Notes: generated by a model from the sequence alone, not told the origin. 40,717 nt of DNA from Dehalococcoidales bacterium (GCA_020342155.1 CP070842.1:1637002-1677718); one strand, 5' to 3'. Counted from the first letter of the stretch, positions 1-8,987 are shown. Translations and numbers: made by a program.

Positions 1-1412
1 TCTGGATTTCCGCTGCGGGCGAAGGCAATCCACGCCTCACTCACTGATTCGACCAGCTCGTACTTATCGAAACGCCCACCTGTTATTGCTACATCATCTA
101 TATTATCGAAAACGAACGGAATCTCGAGAACATGACATGCCCTGAAGAGGTCGCCGAAATAGTCGGTCTGCCAGGTGAAGAGGTACATGAAGACCGGGGC
201 TGTCCCACCGGCTGACTTACACTCCGCGAGCTGAATAGACCGTCTCCGCATTCCCTCACTCGAAATCCCGACAAACAGGTCCCAAGGTGTAGCATCAGGT
301 CGCGTCTTCCTGTAGACATTGATTACTTTATCCAGCTTATCTCCGAGCAGAGGAGTTAAACGTTGGCGAAGCTCTGCCTCGGTGAGTCGACGGCGCTTGG
401 GATCGGCAGCCAGAAAAGTAGCGTTCTCGTCACGGTTAGTGCCGACGATGACCGGTACATCCGCCGCTGTTGGTGCCGCCACCGGGTCGAACGGGTGGGT
501 CGGGAAGTATTTGCCGTCCACCACCGGCGATAAATATCTGGGGAGACTTGCCCCCATACCCAGAGCGGAACGCCCTGGCACTACCTTTTTTACGGCATCC
601 TGTACCTGTTGTATCGGCATCTCCTGGAGTTTATGCAGTTTATTCGCTTTAATATTCAGTTCAGCCAGCAGACGCTCGGCAAACTCTGTAGCTTCAGCAG
701 GTTCCACGCCTCGCAACCCGGGGCCACTTTCAATAATGGCCTTGTGGAACAGACCTTTCGCCGAGGGCAAAGCCAGCAGTGTGCTGACCTTGGCACCGCC
801 ACCGGACTCACCGAAGATGGTAACATTACCGGGGTCGCCACCGAAAGCCTCGATATTGTCCCGTACCCACTCAAGAGCCAGAACCGCATCCAGCATTCCG
901 GCCACACCCGAACCGGCAAATTCCTCACCGCCGATATCAGCCAGATGCAGATAACCGAAGACATTCAGTCGATGATTAATGGTGACTATAACCAGATTGC
1001 CACGCCTGGCAAGATTAGCACCATTATACATCGTTTCTGAGCCTGCTCCAGATGCAAAACCACGACCATGCAGCCAGACCATGACCGGACGCTTCTCGCC
1101 ATCACCGATACCGGGTGTCCAGACATTCAGCACCAGGCAGTCTTCGCTCTGTGGCAGGTGTCTCCTGAGTCCCATAATCTGTTCATCACCTGCTGCCACC
1201 TCGCAGTCAATTATATCTCCCGTTTGCGGAGCGAGCGGCCCATAGTCAGTGCAATAACGCCTCTTGCTCCACGGCTCAGCCGGTAGTGGTGGCAAGAAAC
1301 GACGCCTGCCATCTGTCGAAGCACCGTAAGGGACTCCTTTGAAGGTGAAGACCCTTCTTTCCATTGTGCCGCGAATTTCTCCGCCGGTCGTTTCAACGGT
1401 AATCTCACTCAT
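1..1412 (-). CDS. Type-B carboxylesterase, C-terminus cut by window edge
   Basis: Reading the minus strand from an ATG at 1412 gives an uninterrupted frame to base 1, so the gene runs off the window and has no stop here. The product matches the carboxylesterase type B / para-nitrobenzyl esterase family (alpha/beta hydrolase). The nucleophile elbow is FGESGGG (family norm GESAGG). The acid is the Glu of TNRDEN, and the His is in CHVLEIPF, so the triad is complete. The oxyanion motif is HGRGF where the family usually has HGGGF. An AGGA ribosome site lies just upstream. It probably hydrolyses a carboxylic ester, feeding acids to the neighbouring CoA-transferases; the substrate is unknown. It lies 79 bp upstream of the CoA-transferase pair on the same strand order and resembles the second esterase at 5767. 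Confidence 0.9.
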   Translation of the reverse strand, partial: MSEITVETTGGEIRGTMERRVFTFKGVPYGASTDGRRRFLPPLPAEPWSKRRYCTDYGPLAPQTGDIIDCEVAAGDEQIMGLRRHLPQSEDCLVLNVWTPGIGDGEKRPVMVWLHGRGFASGAGSETMYNGANLARRGNLVIVTINHRLNVFGYLHLADIGGEEFAGSGVAGMLDAVLALEWVRDNIEAFGGDPGNVTIFGESGGGAKVSTLLALPSAKGLFHKAIIESGPGLRGVEPAEATEFAERLLAELNIKANKLHKLQEMPIQQVQDAVKKVVPGRSALGMGASLPRYLSPVVDGKYFPTHPFDPVAAPTAADVPVIVGTNRDENATFLAADPKRRRLTEAELRQRLTPLLGDKLDKVINVYRKTRPDATPWDLFVGISSEGMRRRSIQLAECKSAGGTAPVFMYLFTWQTDYFGDLFRACHVLEIPFVFDNIDDVAITGGRFDKYELVESVSEAWIAFARSGNP

Positions 1413-1490
1413 TTCTTGGTCCTTTCTACCAGTATCGGAAACTATTTTACATACCCCGAAAAGCCATCGAGTAATAAAATTAAATCCGCT

Positions 1491-2168
1491 CTAAAATTCC
1501 ATCTCCCGCACATCAGGAACAATAGTTAGGGTAGCTCCAGTCTGCTCCTGTATCTCTTCGGGTGTCCAGCCCGGCGCCACTTCTTTGAGCACTAGGCCAC
1601 TACTGGTCACCTCTATTACAGCCAGGTCGGTCACAATCAGGTTGACACGTCCTCTAACGGTAACCGGCATGGTCAGATCACGGACAATCTTGGGAGTGCC
1701 ATCTTTTGCGCAGTGGGTCATGGTAACGATGAGTCGCTTGGCTCCCCAGGCAAGGTCCATAGAACCGCCAATCTTCGAAGCAATATCTTCCTTACTCATG
1801 GTATGTATAGCCGCATCACCCTTCTCAGAGACCTGGAGGCCGCCAAGAATACTCAAAAGCCGGCCACTCCTAATCATGGCAAACGAAGTCAGCATGTCGA
1901 AGTAAGACATCCCCGGCACATATTCCAGGTATCTCATACCGGCATCCGCCACATCCCAGTCTACCCGTTCTATATTCTCATCCAGGCTCTCCCGGTCATG
2001 TACAGGACCATAGCCCAATACACCGTTCTCACTCTGTATCATTGCCCCTTCTGGAGCGTAGGCGGCGCAGTTCAAGGGAATACCAATGCCCAGATTACAG
2101 TAATCACCCGGCACAAGTTCTTTGGCAGCCCTCATTGCCACCAGCTCTTCTGTCAGTTTTTCTTTCAT
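1491..2168 (-). CDS. 3-oxoacid CoA-transferase family, subunit B
   Basis: The 225-residue protein has the ScoB/AtoA-type fold. The catalytic glutamate lies in the SENG motif at residues 46-49 (E47), the residue that forms the glutamyl-CoA thioester in this family. It should move CoA between a short-chain acyl-CoA and an acid acceptor, in complex with the subunit A gene directly upstream. The two frames overlap by four bases (ATGA at 2165-2168), a classic sign of translational coupling and of a heteromeric enzyme. Length is normal for subunit B. The exact acid (acetoacetate, succinate or another 3-oxoacid) cannot be told from sequence alone. The transferase lies beside two CaiB-type enzymes, so the locus has more than one route for CoA activation. 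Confidence 0.9.
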   Translation of the reverse strand: MKEKLTEELVAMRAAKELVPGDYCNLGIGIPLNCAAYAPEGAMIQSENGVLGYGPVHDRESLDENIERVDWDVADAGMRYLEYVPGMSYFDMLTSFAMIRSGRLLSILGGLQVSEKGDAAIHTMSKEDIASKIGGSMDLAWGAKRLIVTMTHCAKDGTPKIVRDLTMPVTVRGRVNLIVTDLAVIEVTSSGLVLKEVAPGWTPEEIQEQTGATLTIVPDVREMEF

Positions 2169-2974
2169 GATTTGCCTCCCCGGGCGGCTTCAGCCTCAGC
2201 TTCGGCCTCGGCCATTTTTTGTAACCTGTACTTAACACTGTGCAAGGTCTGTTCGATCCTCCGTTCTCTGCTATGTGGGTCATCGTCGGGAATGCATACA
2301 ATTCTGTCCACGAATGCCGCGGGGACAACAATGGCATCCGGGTCCAACTCACCCGGTTCGACCACCTCAAAGACCTCGGCTATCGTATACCTGGCTGCCA
2401 TTGCGATAATAGGATTGGCCGCTCGCGCTGTGCCATGACAAACGAGATTACCGAATTTATCCGCCTTCGCTGCGTTGACCAGACCGAGGTCTGGTACAAT
2501 CGGCTCCTGGAAGATGTATTCGACGCCATTGATAACGCGTTTCTCTTTGCCAACCTCGAGGCTGGTACCGATACCTATCGGACTGTAGATTCCACCGAGA
2601 TGCATCGCCCCGGCTTGGATACGTTCAATAAAAAGACCATGAGATACGTTTTCAATCTCAAGCGTGCCTTCTTGGACACGCCTGGCTATCTCCACAGAAG
2701 CCGAGGAATCCTCCTGCTGTACACCACTGAAGGCAACGATTATTTTTCTGGTCTGGGGGAGCAATATCGCTGCGTCTACCGCTCCTTGCTCCCTAAGTAT
2801 GTCTGCCCTCAAAGTGTAATTATTGGTGCATATTGTCAGGTCCTTTACACCCCGCTCCTGTAGCGCTCGCATCAAATGGAGTGGTGTGCCGGGGCCCCAA
2901 AAATTGAAGGCGACTAGAGCCCCATCCTGAACCTCTGCCATTGCCTCGGCAGCAGTTGTAACCTTATCTCTCAT
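2165..2974 (-). CDS. 3-oxoacid CoA-transferase family, subunit A
   Basis: The 269-residue protein is a ScoA/AtoD-type subunit. The N-terminal part carries the family's glycine-rich segment (FWGPGTPLHLMRAL, near residue 25) and the 'ICTNNYTL' strand. The start ATG at 2974 follows a GGAGGA ribosome site. The C-terminus ends in an Ala-Glu repeat (AEAEAEAEAA) followed by a short basic tail, unusual for the family and perhaps just a flexible linker. It is translated ahead of and overlapping with subunit B. It is divergent from the CaiB gene at 3243, with about 268 bp of shared regulatory space. Confidence 0.9.
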   Translation of the reverse strand: MRDKVTTAAEAMAEVQDGALVAFNFWGPGTPLHLMRALQERGVKDLTICTNNYTLRADILREQGAVDAAILLPQTRKIIVAFSGVQQEDSSASVEIARRVQEGTLEIENVSHGLFIERIQAGAMHLGGIYSPIGIGTSLEVGKEKRVINGVEYIFQEPIVPDLGLVNAAKADKFGNLVCHGTARAANPIIAMAARYTIAEVFEVVEPGELDPDAIVVPAAFVDRIVCIPDDDPHSRERRIEQTLHSVKYRLQKMAEAEAEAEAARGGKS

Positions 2975-3155
2975 AGGCTTCCTCCATTCTCCCTGTAATA
3001 TTCAGCGTAATACCCGATTGTCGCCACCCTATTCACAATTGTTCTTTGCGTGGTTAGCGATTACCCCGACCAATAATACCAGAAATAGTATGTATAGGAC
3101 ATTATTACATCGATACAGCATCCCGGGCAAAATAGTAGTCGATTAAGACTATTCC

Positions 3156-3184
3156 TTGACAGGGTCAGCACATCTATATAAATA
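3156..3184 (+). promoter_or_regulatory. Predicted sigma-70 promoter for the CaiB operon
   Basis: A perfect TTGACA at 3156-3161 is followed by an AT-rich -10 region: TATAAA at 3177-3182 with a 15-base spacer, or TAAATA at 3179-3184 with 17 bases. It points towards the CoA-transferase gene starting at 3243. Transcription would begin near 3190, giving a leader of about 50 bases. Confidence 0.55.
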
Positions 3185-3242
3185 TAAGATAGTGACAATC
3201 AAGAAGTAGCGGAACTAGACTTAGACTGGAAGTGTTAGCATT

Positions 3243-4442
3243 ATGGAACAGGCGTTATCTGGAGTAAAGGTACTCGAATACTGTAATTTTGTCAGTGGTC
3301 CCTACTGTAGCAAGCTCATCGCTGACCTCGGTGCGGAGGTGATAAAGATTGAGGAACCCGGTACCGGCGATGAGGCACGTCACAGGGGCCCATTCCCGGG
3401 TGATATACCCGACCCCGAGCGAAGTGGCCTATTCCTCTATCTCAACACCAACAAACTTGGCATCACGCTGAATCTGGAGAGCACCGCCGGTAAAAAGGTC
3501 TTCACGGAACTGGTGAAAAACACTGATGTTCTGATAGAAGATACCACCCCCGGCACCATGAATAACCTCGGACTGGGCTATGATAGCCTGAAAGAAGTCA
3601 ACCCTTCTCTTATCATGACCTCTATAACGCCCTACGGGCAAACAGGACCATATCGAGGATACAAGGCTCACCATCTCAATATCTACCATTCCAGCGGACA
3701 GGCCCAGTTCTCTTATAGCATGAGTCAGAATTCCAACCTTCCACCGGTTAAGGGCGGTGGTTTTCTGGGTGACTACGATGCCGGGCTCAGTGGGGCCGTG
3801 GCCACTCTGGCGGCGTTCTTCAAACGCACCTTCGGCGGTACCGGTCAACACATAGACATATCCCGACAGGAATCACTCATCTCACTGGACAGGATAGACA
3901 TCGGTAGCTTCACCAATGACACCTCAATGGTCGAGCGACGAAGGGGTATGCTTGGCGGGCTAATGCCCTGTAAGGACGGTCATGTAGTAGTCCTCGCTCC
4001 ACAGCAGCACCAGTGGGAAGCAATGGTGCAGATGATGGGTAACCCGGTGTGGGCCATGGGAGAGAAGTGCAGGGATGAGTTTGCCCGCAGCGAGCACGCT
4101 GAAGAACTCCAGCCGCTCATTAATGAGTGGATGCTAGAGCGTACCAAGGATGAGATATACCATCTTGGGCAGAGCTATGGTTGTCCGGCGGCACCAGTCA
4201 ATTCAACCGCGGACGTATTTAACTCGCCACAGATGAAAGAGCGGGGATTCTTTGCTGATATTGTCCACTCCAAAGCAGGTAGACTCAGCTATCCTTCAGC
4301 TTCGTACAAGCTCTCCGAGACCCCCTGGCAGGCAAACCGTGCCGCCCCCCTCCTGGGTGAGCATAACCAGGAAATCTATTGCAGACGACTGGGTTTCTCC
4401 AGCGAAGAACTGGCGGAAATGAAGACATCCGGTGTCATCTAA
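3243..4442 (+). CDS. CaiB/BaiF family (family III) CoA-transferase
   Basis: The 399-residue protein starts with the family's typical opening (GVKVLEYCNFVSGPYCSKLIADLGAE shape: recognition helix plus 'LGAEVIKIE') and contains the conserved 'LNLESTAGK' and 'GQHIDIS' segments. The Asp expected to form the aspartyl-CoA anhydride (Asp169 in formyl-CoA transferase) lies in GDYDAG at about 177-179. Family members move CoA onto or between carboxylic acids such as carnitine, oxalate, bile acids and aromatic succinates. It lies 18 bp ahead of a second CaiB-type gene, and such tandem pairs often make heteromeric enzymes, as with succinyl-CoA:benzylsuccinate CoA-transferase BbsEF. The substrate is not readable from the sequence. 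Confidence 0.92.
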   Translation: MEQALSGVKVLEYCNFVSGPYCSKLIADLGAEVIKIEEPGTGDEARHRGPFPGDIPDPERSGLFLYLNTNKLGITLNLESTAGKKVFTELVKNTDVLIEDTTPGTMNNLGLGYDSLKEVNPSLIMTSITPYGQTGPYRGYKAHHLNIYHSSGQAQFSYSMSQNSNLPPVKGGGFLGDYDAGLSGAVATLAAFFKRTFGGTGQHIDISRQESLISLDRIDIGSFTNDTSMVERRRGMLGGLMPCKDGHVVVLAPQQHQWEAMVQMMGNPVWAMGEKCRDEFARSEHAEELQPLINEWMLERTKDEIYHLGQSYGCPAAPVNSTADVFNSPQMKERGFFADIVHSKAGRLSYPSASYKLSETPWQANRAAPLLGEHNQEIYCRRLGFSSEELAEMKTSGVI

Positions 4443-4460
4443 GACAGAAAGGCCACTAAT

Positions 4461-5675
4461 ATGAAAGAATACCCTCTCGATGGGATAAGGATAGTCGATT
4501 TTACCTGGGCATGGGCCGGGCCTTACGCTACCCTCTTAATAGCACTTCTGGGAGCCGAGGTGATAAAGGTGGAGAGCAGGAAACGACTCGACCACACCAG
4601 GCTCCGTTCACTAATGACCGGACCTACGATGGGCAACCCGGACCAATCGACCGTATTCAATGACGTAAACCTTAATAAGCTCAGTCTTACTCTGGACCTG
4701 ACCAAACCCAAGGCTATCAAAATCATCAAGGAGCTAGTGAAGAAAGCCGATGTGGTAATCCAGAACATGCGCCCCGGGGTGATGGAAAGGCTTGGCCTTG
4801 GCTATGAAACCCTTAGAGAAGTGAAGCCCGATATAATCATGTTATCATCATCAGCCTTGGGCTCAACTGGACCGGAGCGAAACTACTCCGGCTATGCTCC
4901 GACCTTCTCGGCTATGAGCGGAATGGCCTATATTTCGGGTTACCCCGATAAGCAACCCAGTACACTCAGTGGGGCTATCGATACTAGGGTAGGAACAACC
5001 TCGGTCTTCGCTATACTGGCTGCCTTGATTTACCGCCAGCGTACCGGAAAGGGACAGAACATTGACCTTTCATCGTCAGAGGCGATTAGCTGTCTGATGG
5101 GAGAGGCGTTCCTGGACTACTCCATGAACCAGAGAATAAAAGAGCGTGATGGTAACGCTGACCATACCATGGTCCCGCACGGCTGCTATCCGTGTCAGGG
5201 TGAAAATCACTGGGTGACGATTGCGGTATCGACTGAGGATGAATGGCAGGCCTTCTGCAAAGCCCTGGGGTCCCCCGCATGGACCAAGGACAGCCGATTC
5301 ACAGATACCCAGGGTCGGTGGCAGAACCGCGAGGAGTTGAACCAGTTAATCTCTGAGTGGACAATAAAGCATGCCGATTACGAGGTGACTGAAATCCTCC
5401 AAAATGCTGGAGTAGCTGCTATCCCTACCCTAAGAGGTGATATGGTCTCTAAAGACCCTCATATAATAGGACGGAATCTATTCGACGAGATAGAGCATCC
5501 TGAGTTGGGAAAGAGGTTGGTGGTAGGTCCACCCTGGAGATTATCTGCGACCCCTGCAGAGGTTCGCCGTCCGGCGCCGCTTATAGGGGAGTATAACCAG
5601 TATGTGCTCGGTGAGCTCCTAGGCATGGAACAGAGTGAAATCGACCAGCTAATCGAAGAGCAGATAGTAAATTAA
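4461..5675 (+). CDS. CaiB/BaiF family CoA-transferase, second of tandem pair
   Basis: The 404-residue protein has the same fold as the preceding gene but is clearly diverged. It has 'LGAEVIKVES' near residue 31, 'TLDLTKPKA', 'GLGYETLREVKPDIIM' and 'GKGQNIDLS'. The likely catalytic Asp is D174 in the SGAID segment. Only 18 bases separate it from the upstream gene, so both are probably co-transcribed from the promoter near 3156 and may form a heterodimer. A carboxylesterase follows 91 bp downstream, which fits a scheme of ester hydrolysis followed by CoA activation. That functional link is inferred from position. Confidence 0.92.
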   Translation: MKEYPLDGIRIVDFTWAWAGPYATLLIALLGAEVIKVESRKRLDHTRLRSLMTGPTMGNPDQSTVFNDVNLNKLSLTLDLTKPKAIKIIKELVKKADVVIQNMRPGVMERLGLGYETLREVKPDIIMLSSSALGSTGPERNYSGYAPTFSAMSGMAYISGYPDKQPSTLSGAIDTRVGTTSVFAILAALIYRQRTGKGQNIDLSSSEAISCLMGEAFLDYSMNQRIKERDGNADHTMVPHGCYPCQGENHWVTIAVSTEDEWQAFCKALGSPAWTKDSRFTDTQGRWQNREELNQLISEWTIKHADYEVTEILQNAGVAAIPTLRGDMVSKDPHIIGRNLFDEIEHPELGKRLVVGPPWRLSATPAEVRRPAPLIGEYNQYVLGELLGMEQSEIDQLIEEQIVN

Positions 5676-5766
5676 ATAGTCTCGTCTCTGCTCAAATAGG
5701 CATATAAAATGGGTGCGTATAGATTGGAGACATCAGAGTGGAATTGAATATAGAAAGGACAATCAG

Positions 5767-7311
5767 ATGAATCCTTTAGTAGAGACAACCAATGGTAAAG
5801 TCGAGGGTATCGAGAAAGACGGCCTTAAGATTTTCCTGGGAATACCCTTTGCCGCTCCGCCTACCGGAGAAAGGCGCTGGCTTCCTCCTCAGCCCGTAGA
5901 GCCCTGGACAGGAATAAAAGAAACCAAGTCCTATGTTGCCACCGCCCCGCAGAACATAGTCCCGATAAGCCCGGATAGCCCCTTCCAGCCCAGTCCCAAG
6001 CTCGACCTGAGCCTCGGTGTACAGCCAGCTATAAACGAGGACTGCTTCCAGTTGAATGTCTGGACGCCAGGTATTGACAATGCCCGTCGACCAGTGATGG
6101 TCTGGATTCACGGTGGTGGTTTTACCAGTGGTACCGGTGCTTCACCAGCGTCGAACGGTGGAACACTCGCCAGTCGTGGTGATATCGTGTTGGTGACAAT
6201 TAACTACCGGCTCAATGTTTTCGGTTTCTTAAGGCTGAAGGACATCACCAACGGCAGGATTCCTTCGACTGGAAACGAGGGGATGCTGGACCAGGTGGCT
6301 GCCTTGCAATGGGTGCGTGACAATATCGAAAAATTCGGTGGCGACCCCGGTAACGTAACCATCTTTGGTATATCGGCCGGAGGAGCCAGCGTCGCAGCGT
6401 TACTCGCCATGAAGGAAGCCAGGGGGCTCTTTCACAAAGCAATCTCCCAGAGCGGCTCCGCCCACTTCCTGACCGACCTCGACGAAGCTAACAACTACGC
6501 AGAATACTTCATCCACGTCCTCGGAGACGGAGGCAGTGCCAGTTCCTTGCAGACGTTGACTATGGAGCAGGTGCTCGAAAATTATGTCAAGGCGCTTTCG
6601 GCACCGAAGGGTGCTCGCGGACCAATGCTGGTAATTGATAATGAGATATTCCCTGAGCTACCGATTGACAGTATCCGGGCAGGCTCGGCAGACGGGATTC
6701 CTCTGATTGCAGGCACCACCGCCGATGAGTGGCGTACCTGGCAGGCAATGGACCCCGCAATAAAGGATCTGGTTGAAGGTCGCATGTACGGACGGTTCAG
6801 GAGGATGATGCCCGACTGGGATATGACAGGTATGGTAGAGGAATATCAAGAAGCACTCACCAGGCGAGGTATCACTGTTACACCTGCTGAAATCTATATA
6901 GCCGTAATGACGGCGCGTATGTTCTGGATACCCACAACCCAGATGCTAGAAGCCCATGGAGGCCGTGGTAACCCTGCATATAGTTATATGTTCACCTGGA
7001 AAGCCACTGCGAAGAATGGTATGTTCGGCGCCTTCCACGGTATTGATGGAGGCTTCCTCTGGGGCACCTTTAATCCCGAAATTGTGGGAACAGACCCGGC
7101 CGCTGATACCCTATCCCAAAACGTACAGGATGCCTGGATAGCGTTCGCTCGCACTGGCAGCCCCGACGGTACAGGTCTGGGCGATTGGCAGGTCTACGGC
7201 GAACGTCGGAAGACAATGCTTCTCGGACAGCAGTCCGGTATTGAGGAAGCCCCCTTCGAAGAAGAGCGGCGTATCTGGGACAAGGCTCCTTCCAATATAT
7301 ATAAGTGGTGA
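5767..7311 (+). CDS. Type-B carboxylesterase
   Basis: The 514-residue protein is a carboxylesterase type B family alpha/beta hydrolase with a complete triad: Ser203 in GISAGG, Glu321 in TTADEW and His424 in FHGIDG. The oxyanion hole is the usual HGGGF (115-119). The residue before the nucleophile is Ile, where Glu is usual. I chose ATG 5767 because a GAAAGGA ribosome site lies about 7 bases upstream and homology begins there; an in-frame GTG at 5713 would add 18 unrelated residues. No signal peptide is seen, so it is probably cytoplasmic. It is a paralog of the truncated esterase at 1-1412. It precedes two MaoC-type genes and may be part of the same transcription unit. Confidence 0.92.
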   Translation: MNPLVETTNGKVEGIEKDGLKIFLGIPFAAPPTGERRWLPPQPVEPWTGIKETKSYVATAPQNIVPISPDSPFQPSPKLDLSLGVQPAINEDCFQLNVWTPGIDNARRPVMVWIHGGGFTSGTGASPASNGGTLASRGDIVLVTINYRLNVFGFLRLKDITNGRIPSTGNEGMLDQVAALQWVRDNIEKFGGDPGNVTIFGISAGGASVAALLAMKEARGLFHKAISQSGSAHFLTDLDEANNYAEYFIHVLGDGGSASSLQTLTMEQVLENYVKALSAPKGARGPMLVIDNEIFPELPIDSIRAGSADGIPLIAGTTADEWRTWQAMDPAIKDLVEGRMYGRFRRMMPDWDMTGMVEEYQEALTRRGITVTPAEIYIAVMTARMFWIPTTQMLEAHGGRGNPAYSYMFTWKATAKNGMFGAFHGIDGGFLWGTFNPEIVGTDPAADTLSQNVQDAWIAFARTGSPDGTGLGDWQVYGERRKTMLLGQQSGIEEAPFEEERRIWDKAPSNIYKW

Positions 7312-7353
7312 TACTCAGGTAATATCATATAATTTCTTAAGGAGGTAATAGAT

Positions 7354-7821
7354 ATGGCCCAGGAATCCTTAATAACCGATGAGGTAAGGGCTGCCATCGG
7401 GGTTGAGACAGTTAGCCCTCCCGAGTTAGTCGAGATGAAGGCAATCAAGGATTATGCCAGAGCGATTAACTGGCCTGACCCACCCAATCCACTGCACGTT
7501 GACGAGGAGTACGCCAAGAAGACCCGGTTCGGTGGTATTATAGCGCCTTGGTGCTTCTATACTACACTGGGTCGTAGCGCACCACGTCAACGAGTACCCC
7601 TACCACCGGCCCGTGTCGGTATGAATGGGGGTAACGACTACGAATACTTCCTGCCAATTCGCCCCGGTGATATGATTACCACCACGAGCAAGATTGTCGA
7701 TATCGTCGAGCGAGAAGGCCGGGCAGGGAAATTAATCATCACGACATCCGAGAGAACCTTCACAAATCAAAACGGCGAGGTCGTCGGTATCGCTCACGGT
7801 ACCGGTCTCAGCCAGTATTAA
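7354..7821 (+). CDS. MaoC-like / FAS1-type dehydratase domain protein
   Basis: The 155-residue single hot-dog domain matches the MaoC-dehydratase N-terminal (FAS1_DH) type. The hydratase segment reads NPLHVDEEYAKKTRFGG at about 46-62, with the His/Asp pair expected in R-specific enoyl-CoA hydratases. A very strong ribosome site (AAGGAGG) precedes ATG 7354. The adjacent gene encodes a second hot-dog protein, and such pairs act as heterodimeric enoyl-CoA hydratases (for example ChsH1-ChsH2 in steroid side-chain oxidation). It likely hydrates or dehydrates a CoA thioester made by the upstream CoA-transferases; the substrate is inferred, not seen. Confidence 0.85.
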   Translation: MAQESLITDEVRAAIGVETVSPPELVEMKAIKDYARAINWPDPPNPLHVDEEYAKKTRFGGIIAPWCFYTTLGRSAPRQRVPLPPARVGMNGGNDYEYFLPIRPGDMITTTSKIVDIVEREGRAGKLIITTSERTFTNQNGEVVGIAHGTGLSQY

Positions 7822-7843
7822 AACGATATAAGGAGATAGAGAA

Positions 7844-8293
7844 ATGGCTCAGCTCTTTTGGGATGACGTAGAAATAGGCATGGAGATACCTCCCTACAAG
7901 AAAGCGGTAACACTGATGGAACTAAACCGGTATGCCGGGGCCAACGAGGAGTATGTACTTATCCACATGGACAGGGACTACTCACAGAAGGTCGCCCGCC
8001 TTCCGGATGTCATTGTCATGGGAAACCTGAAATATGCCTACCTGTCAAATATGATGATTAACTGGATAGGTGAAGAAGGTACGCTAAAAAGGCTCAGTGC
8101 TCAATATCGAGGCATGGATATCCCCGGACCAGCCCTCAGCACCGAGCCTACCATGATATGCAAAGGTAAGGTAACCAACAAGTATATCCAGGACGGTGAC
8201 CACTGCATTGAATGCGAGGTCTGGACAGAGACCAATGAAGGACAGGTAACTACACCGGGGTCAGCCATAGCCATCCTCCCTGCCAGGAGTTAA
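7844..8293 (+). CDS. MaoC-like hot-dog protein, likely partner of 7354 gene
   Basis: The 149-residue protein has a MaoC-like hot-dog outline: an 'LFWDDVEIGMEIPPY' opening, then the hydratase-like stretch ANEEYVLIHMDRDY near 33-46 and a C-terminal beta segment. The canonical D-x4-H hydratase dyad is less clear here (N and H are present, and the helix after it is diverged). It may therefore be the non-catalytic half of a heterodimer with the gene 22 bp upstream. An AAGGAGA ribosome site precedes ATG 7844. A hairpin terminator follows 39 bp after the stop, which ends this transcription unit. Confidence 0.8.
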   Translation: MAQLFWDDVEIGMEIPPYKKAVTLMELNRYAGANEEYVLIHMDRDYSQKVARLPDVIVMGNLKYAYLSNMMINWIGEEGTLKRLSAQYRGMDIPGPALSTEPTMICKGKVTNKYIQDGDHCIECEVWTETNEGQVTTPGSAIAILPARS

Positions 8294-8332
8294 GAACCCA
8301 GCGGTAACTATTTACCAGTATACAATTTTCTC

Positions 8333-8370
8333 CCAAAATCGTTGTTGACAAGCAGCGATTTTGGTTTATT
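8333..8370 (+). terminator. Rho-independent terminator after MaoC pair
   Basis: A perfect 9-bp inverted repeat (CCAAAATCG at 8333-8341, CGATTTTGG at 8356-8364) with a 14-base loop is followed by TTTATT. It ends the unit that contains the two hydratase genes. The loop contains the -35 box of the next promoter. Confidence 0.65.
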
Positions 8371-8372
8371 AT
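8345..8372 (+). promoter_or_regulatory. Sigma-70 promoter inside terminator hairpin, for GyrI-like gene
   Basis: TTGACA at 8345-8350, a 16-base spacer and TATTAT at 8367-8372 match a housekeeping promoter with 11 of 12 consensus bases. The -35 box lies in the loop of the preceding terminator and the spacer covers its right arm. Transcription would begin near 8379, giving a leader of under 30 bases that still holds the GGGAGG ribosome site of the next gene. Confidence 0.6.
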
Positions 8373-8405
8373 ATCCTTGCATAACAGTTGCAGGGAGGTT
8401 CGAGA

Positions 8406-8909
8406 ATGGAACCGAAGTTCACAGATAAGACAAAAATCATACTTGTGGGATTGGACTTCTACGGGAACCCTTACCAGGAGGCAGGTGGATGGTCCACACA
8501 AAATGCCATCGGCCAGCTCTGGAAAAGGTTCAATAGTTTCTATATGAGCAAGAAAGACTCAATAAAACACCTGGCATCGGAATCAGGATACGAAGTATGG
8601 ATTGACTTCGAAGGGGAGGAAGCGGACTCAAAGAACGACTACATTTTCGTCGGTATGGAAGTGGATAAACTGGATGACCTGCCCCTTGAGCTGGTTGCCA
8701 GGATACTCCCCGAGACAAGATACGCCATTTTTACCTTGAAAGGTGATGAGATAAGGTCAAACTGGCCACCCAAAATCTTGAGCCAGTGGCTGCCCGAAGC
8801 CGGCCTGGAGCAATCTTACACTTACATTTTCGAGCACTATGACAGCCAGCGGTTCAAGGGAACGAACGACCCGACTTCCGAGCTGGATATCTACGTGCCA
8901 ATTATTTAG
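8406..8909 (+). CDS. Stand-alone GyrI-like effector-binding domain protein
   Basis: The 167-residue protein matches the GyrI-like / AraC effector-binding (SOUL-related) domain without any DNA-binding part. Visible marks are the 'VGLDFYGNPY' opening strand, 'YEVWIDFEGEE', 'FVGMEVDKLDDLP', 'YAIFTLKGDEI' and the typical C-terminal 'RFKGTND...ELDIYVPII'. The domain binds small hydrophobic ligands in multidrug regulators; stand-alone versions may sequester or hydrolyse small molecules. ATG 8406 is preferred over an earlier in-frame TTG because GGGAGG lies 7 bases upstream. The last 24 bases recur as a relic near 13162. The same domain is fused to an AraC regulator at 17179. Confidence 0.85.
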   Translation: MEPKFTDKTKIILVGLDFYGNPYQEAGGWSTQNAIGQLWKRFNSFYMSKKDSIKHLASESGYEVWIDFEGEEADSKNDYIFVGMEVDKLDDLPLELVARILPETRYAIFTLKGDEIRSNWPPKILSQWLPEAGLEQSYTYIFEHYDSQRFKGTNDPTSELDIYVPII

Positions 8910-8987
8910 TGAAGGCAATACAGATAAACCAGACTGCTTGATGCCCTACCTACCATCAAGCCCATAATTAATAATTAGGAGTGTAAT

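Noticed and set aside
319..1286. Plus-strand frames across the first 1.3 kb
   Set aside because: They are antisense to the intact minus-strand carboxylesterase, which has all family motifs in one continuous frame.
1713..2863. Long plus-strand frames opposite the CoA-transferase pair
   Set aside because: They lie opposite well-supported genes, lack ribosome sites and resemble no family.
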